64,000 nt of DNA from Streptomyces marianii (GTDB taxonomy: Bacteria > Actinomycetota > Actinomycetes > Streptomycetales > Streptomycetaceae), in contig NZ_VAWE01000001.1 of assembly GCF_005795905.1 (NCBI RefSeq), forward strand, positions 7,505,501 to 7,569,500, read 5' to 3'. The notes below the pieces were generated by a model. The model was given only the letters and a program-made list of their open reading frames with translations, had not been told where the DNA came from and did not search any database. The translations under genes were made by a program, and so were the position numbers. This document shows positions 44,152 through 53,899 of the stretch, piece by piece (positions within the stretch are counted from its first letter, which is position 1; every line of letters starts with the position of its first letter).

Positions 44152-44841
44152 TCACGGCGTGACCTCGACCGCGCCGCTCAGGACGGCGGCCGCGTCCTCC
44201 GTGAGCGGGTCGCCGTGCCCGAAGCACACCGTGGACGGCGCCAGGGACGCCAGCCGCCGCACCGAGTCCACCGCCCGCTCCCGGTCCACGTTGAAGACGC
44301 CCGGCATGACCCGGCCGACTCCCGCGACCGCGTCCCCGGTGAACAGGACGCCGTGGCGCGGCAGATGGACCGCCACCGAGCCCTCGGTGTGGCCCGGGAC
44401 GTGCACCACCCGGGCCCCGCCGCCGAAGTCCAGCTCGTCGCCGTCGTCCAGTTCCCGGTCCACCCGCACCGGCGGCGCCACCGGGACCGTGAGGGCGTGC
44501 TCGTACAGCGGGCGTTCCCAGTCCAGCAGCACCGGTTCGGGCACCGGCGCCGTGCCGCGGACCACCGGAGCGTCCAGCCGGTGGGCCAGCACCTCGGCTC
44601 CGAACCGGCCGGCGAGTTCTTCCGCGGCGCCGATGTGGTCCCGATGGCAGTGCGTCAGCACGATCCGGCGCAGCCCCGCCGGATCGGCGCCGAGCGAGCG
44701 GATCGCCCGTTCGACGTCCGGTGCGGCGGTCACGTCCCCGGCGTCGATCAGGGTGAGCTCGTCCCCGTCGCGCCACAGGAAGGCCTGACCGATGCGGAAG
44801 CGGAACATGTGCAGTTGCGGCAGTACCTCGATGACGTCCAT
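44152..44841 (-). CDS. MBL-fold metallo-hydrolase
   Basis: The 229-residue protein has the metal-binding motif LTHCHRDHIG (HxHxDH, residues 64-69). Further ligands are in VVHVPGHTEGSVAV and LFTGDAVAGVGR, and a last His in VCFGHGDPL. It should bind two zinc or iron ions and cleave esters, thioesters or lactones; the substrate is unknown. It lies 98 bp downstream of the M20 dipeptidase gene on the same strand but is separated from it by a perfect hairpin, so it is probably transcribed separately. Confidence 0.92.
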   Translation of the reverse strand: MDVIEVLPQLHMFRFRIGQAFLWRDGDELTLIDAGDVTAAPDVERAIRSLGADPAGLRRIVLTHCHRDHIGAAEELAGRFGAEVLAHRLDAPVVRGTAPVPEPVLLDWERPLYEHALTVPVAPPVRVDRELDDGDELDFGGGARVVHVPGHTEGSVAVHLPRHGVLFTGDAVAGVGRVMPGVFNVDRERAVDSVRRLASLAPSTVCFGHGDPLTEDAAAVLSGAVEVTP

Positions 44842-44880
44842 GCGGCGAACGTACGCGGTGACGGTCCACCGCCACCCGGA

Positions 44881-44915
44881 TCCACGCTCTCGGCGAACTT
44901 CGCCGAGAGCGTGGA
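44881..44915 (-). terminator. Terminator of the M20 dipeptidase gene
   Basis: A 16-bp perfect stem (TCCACGCTCTCGGCGA and complement) with a 3-nt loop lies 25 bp past the dipeptidase stop. Confidence 0.9.
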
Positions 44916-44939
44916 CCACGATGTCGCCGGTCGTTCCCG

Positions 44940-46304
44940 TCAAGCCCGGTGCGAACGCGCGTAGTTGACCAGGAAGTGCGCCTCGGCGACGGAGAGCCGC
45001 TCCAACTCCTCGGGCGAGACACTCTCGTTGACGGCGTGGATCCGGGCATCCGGCTCGCTCAGCCCGATCAGCAGGATCTCCGCCGACGGGTACAGCCCGG
45101 CGAGTGTGTTGCACAGCGGGATCGAGCCGCCCATGCCGGCGGCCTGCATCTCCTGGCCCGGGTAGGCGATCCGCATGGCCTCGGCCATCGCCGTGTACGC
45201 CGGGCTCCGCACGTCGGCGAGGAACGGCTGGCCCTGGCCGACCTGCTCGACGCTCACCCGGGCGTTCCAGGGCGTGTGCTTCTCGATGTGGGCGAACAGC
45301 AGCTTCGTCGCCTCGGCGGCGTCCTGGCCGGGCGGGACCCGCAGACTGATCTGCGCGCGGGCGCTCGCCGGCACCGAGGGGGTGGCCCCCGCGACGGGGG
45401 AGCAGTCGATGCCGATCACCGTGACGGCCGGGCGCGCCCAGATCCGGTCGGCGACCGTGCCGTTGCCGATCAGGTCCACACCGGCGAGGACCTTGGCGTC
45501 CTCGCGGAAGTCGGCGTCCGGGTACTGGAGTCCTTCCCAGGCGGTGTCGGCGTCGAGCCCCTCGATCACCGTCGAGCCGTCCTCGGCGCGGAGCGAGTCC
45601 AGAACGCGGATCAGCGCCGCCAGGGCGTCGGGGGCGGCGCCGCCGAACTGCCCGGAGTGCAGATTGCCCGCCAGGGTGTCGATCGTGACCCGGATCATCG
45701 TCATGCCGCGCAGCGTCGCGGTGACGGTGGGCAGTCCCACCCGGAAGTTGCCGGCGTCGCCGATGACGATCGTGTCGGCGGCTAGCAGGTCCGGATGGGC
45801 CTCGGCGTACCGCTCGAGGCCGCCGGTGCCCTGCTCCTCGGAGCCCTCGACGATCATCTTGACGGTGACGGGTACCCCGCCGTTCGCCCTGAGGGCGCGC
45901 AGCGCGAGCAGGTGCATGATGAAGCCGCCCTTGCAGTCGGCGGCGCCGCGCCCGTACCAGCGGCCGTCGCGCTCCGTCAGCTCGAACGGGGGCGTCACCC
46001 ACGCCGATTCGTCGAGCTTCGGCTGCACGTCGTAGTGCGCGTACAGCAGCACCGTGGGGGCGTTCTCGGGGCCGGGCAGGAAGCCGTACACGGACTGCGA
46101 GCCGTCGGGGGTGTCGAGCAGCGCCACGTCCTGGAAGCCCTCGGCTCGCAGCGCTTCCGCGACCCAGTTCGCGGCGGCCTCGCACTCGCTCCTGGGGGCC
46201 ACCGCCGGGTCCGCCACCGATTCGAACGCCACCAGTTCCGCGAGCTCCGCCTTCGCGCGGGGCATCAGGGACGCGACGGTCTCGGCGATCGGATTCGCGG
46301 TCAT
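44940..46304 (-). CDS. M20-family dipeptidase/carboxypeptidase
   Basis: The 454-residue zinc peptidase begins MTANPIAETVASLMPRAKA. The metal ligands are in LLYAHYDVQP, GRGAADCKGG and KMIVEGSEEQGTGG. The dimerisation or lid domain follows (RVTIDTLAGNLHSGQFGG), and the final ligand is near IGLSEPDARIHAVNES. It resembles DapE/ArgE/PepV-type and streptomycete dipeptidases that hydrolyse dipeptides in the cytoplasm. AAGGAG lies 7 nt before the ATG at 46304. It is divergent from the geranylgeranyl-reductase-type gene. Confidence 0.95.
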   Translation of the reverse strand: MTANPIAETVASLMPRAKAELAELVAFESVADPAVAPRSECEAAANWVAEALRAEGFQDVALLDTPDGSQSVYGFLPGPENAPTVLLYAHYDVQPKLDESAWVTPPFELTERDGRWYGRGAADCKGGFIMHLLALRALRANGGVPVTVKMIVEGSEEQGTGGLERYAEAHPDLLAADTIVIGDAGNFRVGLPTVTATLRGMTMIRVTIDTLAGNLHSGQFGGAAPDALAALIRVLDSLRAEDGSTVIEGLDADTAWEGLQYPDADFREDAKVLAGVDLIGNGTVADRIWARPAVTVIGIDCSPVAGATPSVPASARAQISLRVPPGQDAAEATKLLFAHIEKHTPWNARVSVEQVGQGQPFLADVRSPAYTAMAEAMRIAYPGQEMQAAGMGGSIPLCNTLAGLYPSAEILLIGLSEPDARIHAVNESVSPEELERLSVAEAHFLVNYARSHRA

Positions 46305-46443
46305 GGGCACGCTCCTTGTGGGTGCGACGTTGTGTGTAGTGCGAAGGTACGGCGATCCTCCCACAGCGTGACGGGCGGTGGCCGCGCCGTAGGATGCCGT
46401 GGAGACCTTGGGCCGAGCGACGGATCGGGAGCAGAAGCACATC

Positions 46444-47742
46444 GTGAGCAGCGAGAACGCAGATGCCGTCAACGGACGGGACGAGCCGGTGTGGGACGTC
46501 GTCGTGGTCGGCGCGGGTCCCGCGGGAGCCTCGGCGGCCTACGCGGCCGCGGTGGCCGGCCGACGGGTGCTCCTTCTGGAGAAGGCCGAGCTGCCTCGCT
46601 ACAAGACCTGCGGCGGCGGGATCATCGGTCCCTCGAGGGACGCACTGCCGCCCGGATTCGAACTTCCCCTGAAGGACCGGGTGCACGCGGTCACCTTCTC
46701 GATGAACGGCAGGCTGGCCCGTACCCGGCGTTCGCGGCGGATGCTGTTCGGGCTCATCAACCGCCCGGAGTTCGACGCCGCTCTGGTGCAGTACGCCGAG
46801 AAGGCCGGCGCCGTCCTGCGCACCGGTGCCACCGTGTCCCGGGTCGAGCAGCACGGACCGGCCGTGCCCGACCGCCGCACCGTCGCGGTCGTGCTCGCCG
46901 ACGGGGAGACCGTCCTCGCCCGCGCCGTGGTCGGGGCGGACGGCAGCGCCAGCCGCATAGGAGCGCACGTCGGGGTGAAGACGGACCAGGTGGATCTGGG
47001 CCTGGAGGCCGAGATCCCCGTGCCCGCCACTGTCGCGGAGGACTGGGCGGGCCGGGTGCTCATCGACTGGGGCCCGATGCCGGGGAGTTACGGCTGGGTG
47101 TTCCCGAAGGGCGACGTGCTGACGGTCGGGGTGATCTCGGCCCGCGGCGAGGGTGCCGCCACCAAGCGCTATCTGGAGGACTTCATCGCCCGGCTGGGAC
47201 TGGCCGGGTTCGAGCCGGCGGTCTCCTCCGGGCATCTGACCCGCTGCCGCAGCGACGACTCGCCGCTGTCGCGCGGGCGGGTGCTGGTCTGCGGTGACGC
47301 GGCGGGACTGCTGGAGCCGTGGACCCGGGAGGGCATCTCCTTCGCGCTGCGCTCGGGCCGGCTGGCCGGGGAGTGGGCGGTGCGGGTCGCGGAGGCGAAC
47401 GACGCGGTCGACGCCCGCCGACAGGCGCTCAACTACGCGTTCGCCGTCAAGGCGGGGCTGGGTGTGGAGATGGGCGTCGGCCGGCGGATGCTCGCGGTGT
47501 TCGAACGGCGCCCGGGAATCCTGCACGCGGCGATCACGGGTTTCCGTCCGGCCTGGAAGGCGTTCTCCGACATCACGCGCGGGGCCACGACGCTGGCCGG
47601 CATCGTGCGGACGCACGGGATCGCCCGGCGCGCCCTGGAGGCCATGGACCGCTCCCGCCCCGTACCGCCCGCCCCGCGGGACCGGGCGACGGACGCCGCG
47701 GGTGGGGGCGACGGGGCGGACGGAGCCCCCGTCACGCCCTGA
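46444..47742 (+). CDS. Geranylgeranyl reductase family FAD-dependent oxidoreductase
   Basis: The 432-residue flavoprotein has the FAD motif VVVGAGPAGASAAYAAA. The family segment PRYKTCGGGIIGPSRDALP follows, then LINRPEFDAALVQYAEKAGA, VVGADGSASRIG and VLVCGDAAGLLEPWTREGISFALRSG. It reduces isoprenoid double bonds, for example in menaquinone or lipid side chains. The GTG at 46444 leaves 13 residues before the Rossmann fold; an in-frame GTG at 46399 would add 15. No isoprenoid genes flank it. Confidence 0.92.
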   Translation: MSSENADAVNGRDEPVWDVVVVGAGPAGASAAYAAAVAGRRVLLLEKAELPRYKTCGGGIIGPSRDALPPGFELPLKDRVHAVTFSMNGRLARTRRSRRMLFGLINRPEFDAALVQYAEKAGAVLRTGATVSRVEQHGPAVPDRRTVAVVLADGETVLARAVVGADGSASRIGAHVGVKTDQVDLGLEAEIPVPATVAEDWAGRVLIDWGPMPGSYGWVFPKGDVLTVGVISARGEGAATKRYLEDFIARLGLAGFEPAVSSGHLTRCRSDDSPLSRGRVLVCGDAAGLLEPWTREGISFALRSGRLAGEWAVRVAEANDAVDARRQALNYAFAVKAGLGVEMGVGRRMLAVFERRPGILHAAITGFRPAWKAFSDITRGATTLAGIVRTHGIARRALEAMDRSRPVPPAPRDRATDAAGGGDGADGAPVTP

Positions 47743-47862
47743 TCGCCGGCCGTGCGGTGATCACTGAGCGTCGCGCGGTCCGGGCGTGACGGCCCGCGGC
47801 CGTGCCGACTCGTCGTCCTCGCCTGCGAGTCGGGGCAGGTCCGGCCGGGACGCCTGGGCGGA

Positions 47863-48144
47863 TCAGGGTCCGCCCGGTCCGGGCCGGGCGGACCGGTCCG
47901 GCCGCCTGCCGGTCTCGCGGGAGAACCGCCGCAGCACCGTCACCACCCGCAGCGGGAAGACCAGCGCCGCCGCCGCCACGGCGGCCGGGATCAGCCCGCG
48001 CTCGACGGCGTACGGCATGGCGAACACCAGCTTCGGTCCCGCGATGGCCCCGAACACCACCGCCGCCGCGAAGGCCGCGCTGAGCAGCGCGTAACCGATC
48101 TCGACGGTCATCTCGTCCCGCTGTGCCTGTGTGCGTTCCCCCAT
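47863..48144 (-). CDS. DUF6332-type small membrane protein
   Basis: The 93-residue protein begins MGERTQAQRDEMTVEIGYAL. Two membrane helices follow (ALLSAAFAAAVVFGAIAG and GLIPAAVAAAALVFPLRVV), then a basic C-terminus. I associate this with the DUF6332 family of streptomycetes; its function is unknown. A hairpin of GGTCCGCCCGG with its complement (47868-47895) lies within its last codons and may terminate the convergent upstream transcript. Confidence 0.78.
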   Translation of the reverse strand: MGERTQAQRDEMTVEIGYALLSAAFAAAVVFGAIAGPKLVFAMPYAVERGLIPAAVAAAALVFPLRVVTVLRRFSRETGRRPDRSARPGPGGP

Positions 48145-48741
48145 GCGGGAAGTGTCACAGGGCGGCGGTGGGCGGGCAACTCCCCATCCCCGCCGCCCTG
48201 GTGGGCGCCCCGTCAGGCCTTCGGCCGCCCGCCGCCGGCGTAGCGGGCACGAGGTCGATCCGGAGCGACAGCGCGTAGCCGGGCGCCAGGACGGGCACTC
48301 AGATGGTCCGTGCTCGGCTCTCGGCCGGCCCCCGGCCCGCACGGTTGATGTCTACGCGTCGCGCCCGCCTCCGCGTCGGCATCCGCTCCGCGTCGGCTCG
48401 GCTCGCTCCGGCACGGCTCCGCTCAGACGGGCGCCGAGGCGGCAACCGGCCGCCGGTCCTCGGCCTGTTCCTTCGAGGCCGTTCCCGCCGGGACCCGGCG
48501 GACGGCGCGGTTGGTTTGTTTAGTAGCGGCATAAAGTGGGGATAGGGGCCACCGCACCCGCACAACCGCCGACCGGCTGGGCCCGCTGGCGGGGGACCGG
48601 CGCACGCCCGGCCGGGCCACGCGCGGGGGCCGGCGTTACGGAAGCCGCGTCCGTGCTCGCCCGGGGAGCGGTCCTCCGCCCGCACGGCGGTGGCCCTGAC
48701 GGAGCGTCCCCCCGTCTGCGGGATCATGGGAGACTTCGCCC
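48145..48741. other. Divergent region before the ROK repressor
   Basis: No gene is supported. An unusually A/T-rich patch at about 48510-48535 (containing TTTGTTTAGTAGCGG and CATAAAG) stands out and may hold the ROK-repressor promoter and its operator. The rest is Arg/Pro-rich noncoding sequence. Confidence 0.5.
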
Positions 48742-49986
48742 ATGAACGGCAAGGCGACGAGCACCCGGACGCGGCTGGAGCGAGGCCGCGGCGCCCTCGG
48801 CCCCGCACTGGAACTGGTCCACACGGGCCGCGCGCCCACCCGGGCCGTGCTGACCGCCGAGCTGGGCGTCACCAGGGCCACGGCCGGCGCGGTCGCGGCG
48901 GAACTCGAGGCGCTCGGTCTCATCCGGGTGGACTCCCGGCCCGGAGCGGCCGCCGGCTCCCAGGGCCGTCCCTCCCACCGTCTCGCCGTGGACGAGAACG
49001 GCCCCGTCGCCCTCGCCGCCCAGGTGCACGCCGACGGGTTCCGGGCCGCGCTGGTCGGACTCGGCGGCACGATCGTCGCGACCGCGCCCGGCTGCGTCAC
49101 GGTCTCCGCCGATCCCGCGCAGGTGCTCGGCGAGGTCGTCGAGGCGGGCGCGGAACTGCTGGAGGAGACCGGCCGCCGCTGTGTGGGAGCCGGGCTCGCC
49201 GTGCCGTCCGCCGTCGCCGAGCCCGAGGGCACCGCTCTCAACCCGCTGCACCTCGCCTGGCGGGCGGGCGCTCCGGTCCGTGACATCTTCGCCGACTGCG
49301 TGCAGACGGCCGGCATCACGGGACCCGCCTTCGCCGGCAACGACGTCAACCTCGCCGCCCTCGCCGAGCACCGGCACGGTGCCGGCCGCGGAGCCCAGCA
49401 CCTCCTCTGCGTCGCCACCGGGCACCGTGGCGTCGGCGGCGCGCTCGTCCTCGACGGAAGACTGCACACCGGCAGCTCGGGCCTGGCCCTGGAAGTGGGC
49501 CACCTCACGGTCAACCCCGAGGGACGCGCCTGCCATTGCGGCAGTCGCGGCTGTCTCGACGTGGAGGCCGACCCGCTCGCGTTCCTCACGGCGGCCGGCC
49601 GCGACCCCGGCCCCGAGGTCTCACTGCTCCAGCAGTCCAGGGACCTGCTGCGCACGGAGTACGACGACCCGGCCGTGCGGGCGGCGGCCGAGGAGATCGT
49701 CGACCGGCTGGGCCTCGGGCTCGCGGGGCTGGTCAACATCCTCAACCCCGACCGCATCATCCTCGGCGGCCTGCACCGCGAACTGCTCGACGCCGATCCG
49801 GAACGTCTGCGGGCCGTGGTCGCCGACCGCAGCCTGTGGGGCCGGAGCGGCAGTGTGCCCATCCTGCCGTGCACCCTCGACCACAACAGCCTGGTGGGCG
49901 CTGCGGAACTGGCCTGGCAGCCGGTGCTCGACGATCCGCTGAGCGCGGCGGCGCAGGCGCGTTTCGTGAGCGCCCGCGAACCGTGA
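48742..49986 (+). CDS. ROK-family transcriptional repressor (NagC/XylR type)
   Basis: The 414-residue protein has a winged helix at about 20-80 (ALELVHTGRAPTRAVLTAELG, VTRATAGAVAAELEALGLI, wing RPGAAAGSQGRPS). A ROK domain follows, with a weak ATP site (GLGGTIVAT) and the zinc motif CHCGSRGCLDVEADP. Kinase activity is unlikely because the phosphate-1 DxGGT is lost. Such repressors respond to sugars such as GlcNAc, xylose or glucose. Its target is unknown; the sugar kinases in the window are 8 kb or more away. It is transcribed alone. Confidence 0.92.
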   Translation: MNGKATSTRTRLERGRGALGPALELVHTGRAPTRAVLTAELGVTRATAGAVAAELEALGLIRVDSRPGAAAGSQGRPSHRLAVDENGPVALAAQVHADGFRAALVGLGGTIVATAPGCVTVSADPAQVLGEVVEAGAELLEETGRRCVGAGLAVPSAVAEPEGTALNPLHLAWRAGAPVRDIFADCVQTAGITGPAFAGNDVNLAALAEHRHGAGRGAQHLLCVATGHRGVGGALVLDGRLHTGSSGLALEVGHLTVNPEGRACHCGSRGCLDVEADPLAFLTAAGRDPGPEVSLLQQSRDLLRTEYDDPAVRAAAEEIVDRLGLGLAGLVNILNPDRIILGGLHRELLDADPERLRAVVADRSLWGRSGSVPILPCTLDHNSLVGAAELAWQPVLDDPLSAAAQARFVSAREP

Positions 49987-50305
49987 GGCCGGAGTGCGGC
50001 GTCTGGGAACCCCGGCCGTGGAGTCCGTCCCGAACGCCCGCCGGGCGTCGCGTCCGGGACGTTCGGGACGCCGGAGACCGGCCTCGGGAGCGTCCGCGAC
50101 CCAGTGGCGTCGGGGTGTCCGGGGCATCGGGGGTGTCGGGGGCGGCCCTGCCGCCCGGCTGCCCCGCTCCGGCGACGGGCCGACGGCCGGGCCTTCGGGT
50201 CGGCAGCCGTCGCGCCGCGGACGGCCGCCGCAGCCACGGCCGACACGCCTGTGACCCAAGGGAATTCGGATGCGACCGCGGGCCGGTCGCCGTACGGTCC
50301 ACGGC
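49987..50305. other. Intergenic stretch after the ROK repressor
   Basis: No gene is seen. The stretch is rich in GGGACG and CGGGG words, including a short near-repeat CCGGGACGTTCGGGACGCC near 50060, but no strong terminator hairpin stands out. Confidence 0.4.
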
Positions 50306-51088
50306 ATGGCCGACGACGATCTCCCGCCCCGCCTGACCCGCCTCGCCTTCCACGGGCCGCTGTCCGAGGAGCGTGCCGACCGGTTCGTCGCGCGACTCTC
50401 CCGCCGGGAACCGGCCACCGTGCTCGACATCGGCTGCGGCTGGGGCGAGTTGATGCTGCGGCTTCTGGAGGCGGTGCCCGGCGCCAAGGGCGTGGGCGTC
50501 GACCTGAACGGTGACGACCTGGCCCGCGGCCGCCGCAACGCCGCGGGACGCGGGCTCCTCGAACGCGCCCGGTTCCTCGAGGAGTCCGCCGCCGGCACCC
50601 CGCACGGGCCGGCCGACGTCGTACTGTGCGTGGGCTCCGGTCAGGCACTACTCGGTCCGGGCGGCACCGGCGCCTCCGGGACGCTCCCGGCGACCATCGC
50701 CGCGCTCCGCGTGCTGCGTTCACTGGTCACCCCGGGCGGGCGCGTGCTCTTCGGCGAGGGCTTCTGGCAGCGTCTTCCCACTTCGGAGGAACTGGCCGCG
50801 ATGTGGCCGGGCGCCCGGGCCGACGACCACCTCCTGCTGGCCGAAGTCGCCGAGGCCGCCACCGCGGCCGGATTCCGTGTCGAGGCGATCGAGACCGCGG
50901 ACGAATCGGAGTGGGAGGACTTCGAGTCGGGCTATCTCGCCGACGTGGAGGAGTGGCTCGCCCGCCACCAGGGACACCCGCTCGCCGGCGGCACCCGCGA
51001 GCGGGTGGACCGTCACCGGGCGAGCTGGCTGCGCGGATACCGGAACGTGCTGGGCCTCGCCTACCTCACACTGATCCCGGACGCCTGA
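50306..51088 (+). CDS. Class I SAM-dependent methyltransferase
   Basis: The 260-residue protein has the SAM-binding motif I VLDIGCGWGELMLRLLE. Motif II acidic loop is GVGVDLNGDDLARGR, and the post-I region is ADVVLCVGSGQALLG. GGRVLFGEGFWQRLP and EWEDFESGYLADVEEWL follow. Substrate contacts cannot be assigned; the C-terminus resembles small-molecule methyltransferases. It is likely a single-gene unit. Confidence 0.9.
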   Translation: MADDDLPPRLTRLAFHGPLSEERADRFVARLSRREPATVLDIGCGWGELMLRLLEAVPGAKGVGVDLNGDDLARGRRNAAGRGLLERARFLEESAAGTPHGPADVVLCVGSGQALLGPGGTGASGTLPATIAALRVLRSLVTPGGRVLFGEGFWQRLPTSEELAAMWPGARADDHLLLAEVAEAATAAGFRVEAIETADESEWEDFESGYLADVEEWLARHQGHPLAGGTRERVDRHRASWLRGYRNVLGLAYLTLIPDA

Positions 51089-51314
51089 CCGCGGCGTACC
51101 CGTACCCTCCGGGCGGTGCGCACACCGCCGCAGTCCGTACGACGACCCGGACGCCCTCCGGGGGTGACGCCCGTGACGTACGGGACGAGCGATCGGGCCG
51201 CACGCGAGGGGCGGCCCGGTCCGACGCCCGCACCCCGACCGGCCGCCCCGGACTCCGGGGCGGCCGGTCGGGACCTGGCCCGGTCGTCGGCCGGAGCAGT
51301 CCCGGAGTGTCGGT

Positions 51315-51836
51315 TCAGGTCGCCACGGCCGCCCGCACCGGGGCATGTTCCCGCGGCTCGGCCTCGACGACGGGGAAGGGAGTGGTGGCCGCACCGAACA
51401 CCGCGGTGACCGCGTACGGCGACGGTGCCGCCGGGGCCGGGAGTGCCGTGGGGAGCGTGAACCAGACGACTTTGCCCGCGTCGCCCTTGGGCAGCACGCC
51501 CCAGCTCTCGCTCACGGCCTCGATCAGCGCGAGTCCACGGCCGGTGGTCTCGAGCGGTCCCGCGGACCCGAGCATCGGTATCCGGGGGTCGTGATCGTGC
51601 ACCGAAACGGTGAGCCGGTCGAAGAGCAGCTCCATCTCCACCGTGCACAGTTTGTCGGGCTGTGCGTGCCGGTGGACGTTGGTCAGGAGCTCGGTGACGC
51701 CGAGAGCCGCCTGGTCGATCAAGCGATCGAGCTGCCAGTAGCGCAATTGCGCCGACACGATTCTGCGGACCTGACCGATCCGCGACGGAAGAGCCTGGAG
51801 CTCCACCGTGCAATGCCTGCTTGCCTCGCTGATCAC
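51315..51836 (-). CDS. ATP-binding protein of the HATPase/RsbW type
   Basis: The 173-residue protein has the HATPase_c (RsbW/SpoIIAB-like) N box GVTELLTNVHRHAQPD. The G1 box is VSVHDHDPRIP, and the G2 region TTGRGLALIEAVSESWGV is standard. The Pro/Ala-rich tail after about 130 is nonconserved. Streptomycetes carry many such proteins that act as anti-sigma factors or regulatory kinases; no sigma factor or anti-anti-sigma gene is adjacent, so its partner is unknown. The start is a GTG at 51836. Confidence 0.88.
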   Translation of the reverse strand: MISEASRHCTVELQALPSRIGQVRRIVSAQLRYWQLDRLIDQAALGVTELLTNVHRHAQPDKLCTVEMELLFDRLTVSVHDHDPRIPMLGSAGPLETTGRGLALIEAVSESWGVLPKGDAGKVVWFTLPTALPAPAAPSPYAVTAVFGAATTPFPVVEAEPREHAPVRAAVAT

Positions 51837-52036
51837 GGCTGCGACTCCCCGAATGAGGTCCGGAAGAAGACGAAGGATCGGATCCAGCAGTTGGCTGCTG
51901 CCTGCTGTATGTGCCGGCGGGACGAGATCACAGTGTCACCGCCGGTGAACCCTGAGTGATGAGTCAAGAGTGAACCCGGCGTGACACCTCCGCAACTCCG
52001 CGCACACGCGGCGCAGGTGGGGGATGGTTCGGTGGC

Positions 52037-52384
52037 TCAGTCCGAGCCGCTGCCGGCCTTGCGGAGCACCTCCAGGAGGCGGCCGGTCAGCGCCTCGTCG
52101 CCGAGTTCCCGTCGCGCGCCGCTCAGCGTCAGCCGGTAGCGGATGCCGTTGACCGTGGCGACCGCGCTGTCGCCGCTTCCCGCGAACCAGGGCCTGCCCA
52201 CCCTGACCGCCTGCACGGGCGCGCTGTCGATGACCCGTCCGTAACTGGTCAGCAGGGCGAGCCTGCCGCCCTCGACCAGGACCTGACCGGCCGTCGTGAG
52301 CGAGCGTGGCCACCGCTCGATCCGCACACCCGTGGCGCTGAACTCCGGTTCCGGCATGTCTGCCGTGAACTCCGCATCCGACAT
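52037..52384 (-). CDS. Conserved hypothetical protein
   Basis: The 115-residue protein begins MSDAEFTADMPEPEFSATG. It consists of beta strands (VRIERWPRSL, QVLVEGGRLALLTSYGRVID, VNGIRYRLTLSG) and a C-terminal helix with GRLLEVLRKAG, resembling a small barrel domain. No family is recognised. AAGGGG precedes the ATG. It is divergent from the Cds1-like gene across 181 bp. Confidence 0.7.
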   Translation of the reverse strand: MSDAEFTADMPEPEFSATGVRIERWPRSLTTAGQVLVEGGRLALLTSYGRVIDSAPVQAVRVGRPWFAGSGDSAVATVNGIRYRLTLSGARRELGDEALTGRLLEVLRKAGSGSD

Positions 52385-52565
52385 GGCCGCCCCTTCGCGC
52401 CCGCTCCTGTACCCCAGTCTGCACAGGCAGCCGCACGGGCACCAGAGCGCTTCCCCGCCGCTTCCACAAGCAACCCCTATGGAACCCCAAAGTCGACGTT
52501 TGTGCAGGTGAGGGGCATATTGTGGACAGTGGGAAGCGTTGGCCTGAGAGTGAGGAGCGGGGCGC

Positions 52566-53681
52566 ATGACCACCTACGAGGCGATGGCCACCATCGATGT
52601 GGACCGCAGCGATCCCGAGTACCGGGCCTGGCTCAAAGAAGCGGTACGGAAAGTGCAGGCCGATGCCAACCGCTCGGCCGACACCCATCTGCTGCGTTTC
52701 CCGCTGCCCGAGTCGTGGGGCATCGATCTCTACCTCAAGGACGAGTCCACCCACCCGACGGGGAGTCTCAAGCACCGGTTGGCACGTTCGCTGTTCCTGT
52801 ACGGGCTGTGCAACGGCTGGATCCGGCCGGGCAAGCCCGTCATCGAGGCGTCGAGCGGCTCGACCGCCGTCTCCGAGGCCTACTTCGCCAAACTGATCGG
52901 CGTGCCTTTCATCGCCGTGATGCCGCGCACCACCAGTGCGGAGAAGTGCCGCCTCATCGAATTCCACGGAGGCCGGTGCCACTTCGTGGACGACTCGCGG
53001 AAGATGTACGAGGAGTCCGCGACGCTCGCCGCCCGGACCGGCGGGCACTACATGGACCAGTTCACCTACGCCGAGCGGGCGACCGACTGGCGCGGCAACA
53101 ACAACATCGCCGAATCGATCTACCAGCAACTGAGGTTGGAGCGCTACCCGGAGCCCGCGTGGATCGTGGCCACCGCAGGTACCGGCGGTACGTCGGCGAC
53201 CATCGCCCGCTACGTCCACTACATGCAGTACGACACCAGGGTCTGCGTCCCCGACCCGGAGAACTCCTGCTTCTTCGACGGCTGGACCCGGGGCGACGCG
53301 CTGGCCACGAGCGACTGCGGATCACGTATCGAGGGCATCGGGCGACCCCGCATGGAGCCGAGCTTCGTGCCCGGAGCCGTCGACCGGATGATGAAGGTGC
53401 CCGACGCGGCGACCGTCGCTGCCGTGCGGGCTCTGGAGAAGGTCATCGGCCGCAAGGCCGGCGGCTCCACCGGCACGGGACTGTGGAGCGCGCTGAAGAT
53501 CGTCGCGCAGATGGTGGCGGCGGGCGAGCAGGGGAGTGTCGTGACCCTGATCTGCGACCCTGGCGACCGCTACCTGGACAAGTACTACTCCGACGACTGG
53601 CTGGCCGGACAGGGGCTCGACATCGCCCCCTACACCGCCGCCATCGAGGAGTTCCTGCACACAGGGGTCTGGCCAGGCTGA
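52566..53681 (+). CDS. PLP-dependent cysteine desulfhydrase-like (Cds1) protein
   Basis: The 371-residue fold-type II enzyme of the cysteine synthase superfamily has its PLP Lys in [49 protein letters not shown] follows. The phosphate-binding loop is [15 protein letters not shown], and [18 protein letters not shown] and a [15 protein letters not shown] end segment follow. It resembles mycobacterial Cds1, which releases H2S, pyruvate and ammonia from cysteine. GAGGAG lies just before the ATG. The unpaired desulfhydrase could support sulfide signalling or thiol homeostasis, which is inference. Confidence 0.9.
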   Translation: MTTYEAMATIDVDRSDPEYRAWLKEAVRKVQADANRSADTHLLRFPLPESWGIDLYLKDESTHPTGSLKHRLARSLFLYGLCNGWIRPGKPVIEASSGSTAVSEAYFAKLIGVPFIAVMPRTTSAEKCRLIEFHGGRCHFVDDSRKMYEESATLAARTGGHYMDQFTYAERATDWRGNNNIAESIYQQLRLERYPEPAWIVATAGTGGTSATIARYVHYMQYDTRVCVPDPENSCFFDGWTRGDALATSDCGSRIEGIGRPRMEPSFVPGAVDRMMKVPDAATVAAVRALEKVIGRKAGGSTGTGLWSALKIVAQMVAAGEQGSVVTLICDPGDRYLDKYYSDDWLAGQGLDIAPYTAAIEEFLHTGVWPG

Positions 53682-53750
53682 CCCCCGGAGACGGCTGCCC
53701 CCCGGAGACGGCCGGCCCCGGTCCGGCTGACGCGGCTCGGACGGCGGGGG

Positions 53751-53819
53751 GCGTTCGCCGGACCGCGGTCCGGCGTCTCCGGCGGAGACGCCGGAGCACC
53801 GGCGCGGCGCGGCGAACGC
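53751..53819. terminator. Nested inverted repeats between convergent genes
   Basis: GCGTTCGCCG (53751-53760) and CGGCGAACGC (53810-53819) form outer arms around two inner palindromes, CGCCGGACCGCGGTCCGGCG and CGTCTCCGGCGGAGACG, which overlap. The structure lies between the rightward Cds1-like gene and the leftward SRPBCC gene and could terminate both. Confidence 0.7.
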
Positions 53820-53899
53820 CGGCTCCGTGGGCCCGACGGTACGGGCGGGACCGCCCCCGCAGCCGCACCGTCTCCCGCGCGGCTCCCGGCGTCAGCCGG

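Noticed and set aside
44152..47616. A very long leftward open frame of about 1150 codons spanning several genes.
   Set aside because: It is antisense or out of phase to the geranylgeranyl-reductase gene and the M20 dipeptidase over most of its length and gives Arg/Gly/Pro-rich nonsense; only its last 229 codons, the MBL hydrolase, are real.
48636..50723. A leftward open frame of about 700 codons opposite the ROK repressor.
   Set aside because: It is a by-product of third-position GC bias on the coding strand; the rightward ROK protein has clear domains and the leftward translation has none.
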